Shown: positions 61,673 to 64,000 of the stretch, one piece after another | How the letters are laid out: every line of letters begins with the position of its first letter | How positions within the stretch are numbered: position 1 is the first letter of the stretch | Assembly: GCF_933775445.1 (NCBI RefSeq) | Contig: NC_065875.1 | Location: 620,001-684,000 of the forward strand | Origin: Argentina anserina | Lineage: Eukaryota > Streptophyta > Magnoliopsida > Rosales > Rosaceae | Length of the DNA stretch: 64,000 bases | Direction: 5' to 3' | Program-made: the position numbers and the translations under genes | The notes under the pieces: generated by a model | What the model was told of the DNA's origin: nothing | Databases searched by the model: none | Seen by the model: only the letters and a program-made list of their open reading frames with translations

Positions 61673-63500
61673 ATGGCTTTCCCCTATATCTGTGTTCTTC
61701 TTGCCATGTTTCTTTCCCTTGCATCTGTCTCTGCCGAGTCATTGGGCGATGTATTGGCTCCTGTTTTCTCTCCAATCATTGGTTTGTTTCGTTCTCGTTC
61801 ATTCTTTTGCTTATAAATTATTGGGCGTTCTTTGATTTTCGATTTTATCCCACTATCGCTTGGGAACTCTGACGCTTTGATCGTTGGAACGGTGGTTTCT
61901 TATCCCAGATGAGGTTTGCAAAGGCGTAGAATGTGGTAAAGGGACTTGCAAGCCTTCGAGCAGTAGCACTTTCTTTTTCGAATGTCAATGTGATCCTGGG
62001 TGGAAGCAGATCATTTCTGAGAATAGTACTGATCACTTCAAGTTTCTACCTTGTGTGATTCCCAATTGTAAGGCCTCTCTATCTTTGTCTTTTCATAATT
62101 CAGAATTTCAGATATTACTAGTTTTGGACTATACTCAGTAACATCAGTCAACTATATCTTCCTAGCTCACTTTATTTTTCTCTGAGTGTTTGTTATTAGT
62201 TTAAAAAATCTTAATGTTTAAGTGTTGGTTTCTTAGTTTAGCCTTTTGTTGACGTTAGTATTCTTTGGTCACAGGTTTCGGTATTGGTATATAGATAGTC
62301 TTTTGTTCTCTGCACTAAAGACAGAGCAAGTAGAGTAAAATGCATACAGCAGAACAATTCACAGATTACCAGAGGACCAGTATAATTTAGTTTGGTAGCG
62401 CATGTTAGTCACACACTCATCTTGTCTTACTTTATGAGATGTGCATACATCTTACCTATAAGTCAAAGATTTTCGACTGTAATTTTCTGTATAACCTTGA
62501 TATTCCAGGCATGAGACATGCCATGTAGATAATGTTACTTGAAAATTTTCTAACTTATATCATGATTTTGAGGTTGCTGATATGTAACTGTGGGTGTTTC
62601 CAGGTGACCTGGATTACTCCTGTGCAGATGCACCAGCCCCAGTTTCAGATAAATCGAACAAGGCCAACACATCAGTCTTTGATCGTATTGACTCTTATAC
62701 TGACAATGCTTTTAGTTTTAGCTCGACTTTTATACTGAACTCATTTGTTATATATTTTTGGTTATGTAGCTTGCTATTGGGTAGATTGCGGAGGAGGAAC
62801 TTGCAACAAGAGATCTAAATTGGCATACAATTGTGAATGTGGGGAAGGTTATTATAATCTGCTCAATACAACTACCTTCCCATGCCTTAAAGAATGTAAG
62901 AAGACATAAACTTTGTATATACTGATAATGATGATAAATGAGTATGTAGCAATACAGATGAGCTCATCTCATAAACTCTGACTGCTCCACTGTTTAAGGT
63001 TCAATTGGAGTCAATTGTGCAAACCTTGGGATTTCACTGGCAAATAAATCTACTAGTCCTCCGACACCTGCAATGGCTGAAAATGGTAAGCATAATTGTT
63101 GGGAAAATTGACTAATAGTACTGTAAAATATAGGGGGAAATCTTTGGCACTTCTGTTTTTGGGTGAACTATATAGACTAGCTTCGGTCTTGTTACCTATC
63201 ATGATTATCTAGTGAAAGCTTATTGAAAGCGGGACAACAAAACATATGTAACTTGACGTCGTTTGACGACAATTCTAGGGCTGATTTTAGTCATTTTACC
63301 AATAAATTTCAGTTGAATGCCAGTCCCAACAGCTATACTAATGGGTGTAAAGTATCTGTTTCATTATGAGTTATTGACAGTGCAATGCTTAATCCATTTC
63401 TCTGCCTTTTTTCTGATGTACAGGTAGCTTGACCACACATGCAAACTCTATTACATTGGTGATCTTGATAATGTTTGTTCTGATGCTTCATGGGATATGA
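61673..63500 (+). CDS. small secreted EGF-like, probably GPI-anchored protein
   Basis: Six exons: 61673-61781, 61909-62067, 62604-62684, 62770-62895, 62999-63085 and 63424-63500; 639 nt, 212 residues plus stop; every intron is phase 1. Residues 1-21 form a signal peptide (MAFPYICVLLAMFLSLASVS). Exon 2 carries an EGF-like cysteine set (VCKGVECGKGTCKPS, FECQCDPGW), and exon 4 a second one (CYWVDCGGGTCNKRS, NCECGEGYY). The Ser/Thr/Pro stretch ANKSTSPPTPAM and a hydrophobic end (ITLVILIMFVLMLHGI) look like a GPI attachment signal. Symmetrical phase-1 exons suit module shuffling. Plant relatives are usually annotated as EGF or notch-like proteins of unknown role; a cell-surface location is inferred. 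Confidence 0.85.
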
Positions 63501-64000
63501 AATTAGTCAGGTTAGTTAGCTAATTAAGTTACCAGATCTATTTTGTGATGTGATCTCTTTCTTTCACATTGATACGTTGAAGAGTAGTATGATTCTGTTT
63601 TTGTAAATAACTAAGACCTACTGGCTACTGGAAGATATAAGATCATATTTGGGCTTGGTTTTTGTACTTCTTTACATATGTAGGTTGATTGGCACCTTGC
63701 GATATAGTGAACTCCAGCAGAAAATGAGGAAGGCAATGCAATATAGCAATTTTCTTGAATTCTCTAGACAAACTTGTTCATGAGTCATAAATACTATCCG
63801 GTATGAAGAAATAATAACTTGTTTAAATCGAAATTTGCAGCCTTTAACCCTTGCAACTTAGAAAGAAAAAATAACAACAAAGAAGACTAGAAAGACATAA
63901 TTCTGAGATAAATTCAAGTTGACATGTCTCCTTTGCATCACAAATTCACAAGTACTGGAATTAACAGTTTGTTTAGAACTTCACCACAATATAGCAAATA
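63501..64000. other. 3' flank of the EGF-like gene
   Basis: Should contain its 3' UTR. Nothing else recognised up to the window edge. Confidence 0.4.

Overview
This is a nuclear genome window from a flowering plant, most likely a eudicot. Genes have many short exons with GT/AG introns, are AT-rich between exons, carry (TA)n, (GA)n and (CA)n microsatellites and lie among decayed LTR retrotransposons. Rosaceae would fit the general look of the repeats, but nothing here proves a family.

Layout. 1-2910: mostly non-coding, with a decayed copia RNase H piece on the minus strand (about 1030-1515). 2911-4784 (-): intact seven-exon gene for cytosolic 40S ribosomal protein S3a (eS1), with a telo-box/site II promoter. 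5089-5226 (+): short F-box relic. 5629-6140: 232-bp tandem repeat, then probable LTR remnants to about 7620. 8649-14494 (+): an old copia element with two 185-bp LTRs, broken gag and pol, and the reverse transcriptase core deleted. 14730-19102 (+): eight-exon TPR co-chaperone-like gene whose start codon is 235 bp beyond the copia 3' LTR.

19941-39655 (-): tandem cluster of group-3 sulfate transporter (SULTR3-type) genes. Copies A (19941-23349, 647 aa) and C (36297-39655, 655 aa) are intact with 11 exons each. Copy B (25277-29311) has the same exon plan but a one-base deletion that puts a stop in the STAS domain; two of its introns hold mobile-element insertions. Between B and C lie two exon-1 relics of the same family, facing each other in opposite orientation (35169-35495).

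39656-53670: long repeat-rich stretch with a 200-bp tandem duplication, a CACTA-type terminus, a TCACAC-type minisatellite, a possible copia LTR and an unrecognised gene relic (50353-53300). 53674-55551 (-): four-exon IQD (IQ67-domain) calmodulin-binding protein, 486 aa. 60128-60704 (+): a broken copy of the last gene. 61673-63500 (+): six-exon gene for a small secreted, cysteine-rich (EGF-like), probably GPI-anchored protein of 212 aa.

The genes do not form one pathway. The clearest local story is the sulfate-transporter cluster, which shows duplication, inversion, decay and transposon invasion side by side. I found no convincing undescribed system; the items most worth checking are the transporter cluster, the LTR beside the TPR gene, and the unrecognised relic near 51.4-51.8 kb. 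Exon boundaries were placed by reading splice sites and protein-family similarity by eye, without alignment software.
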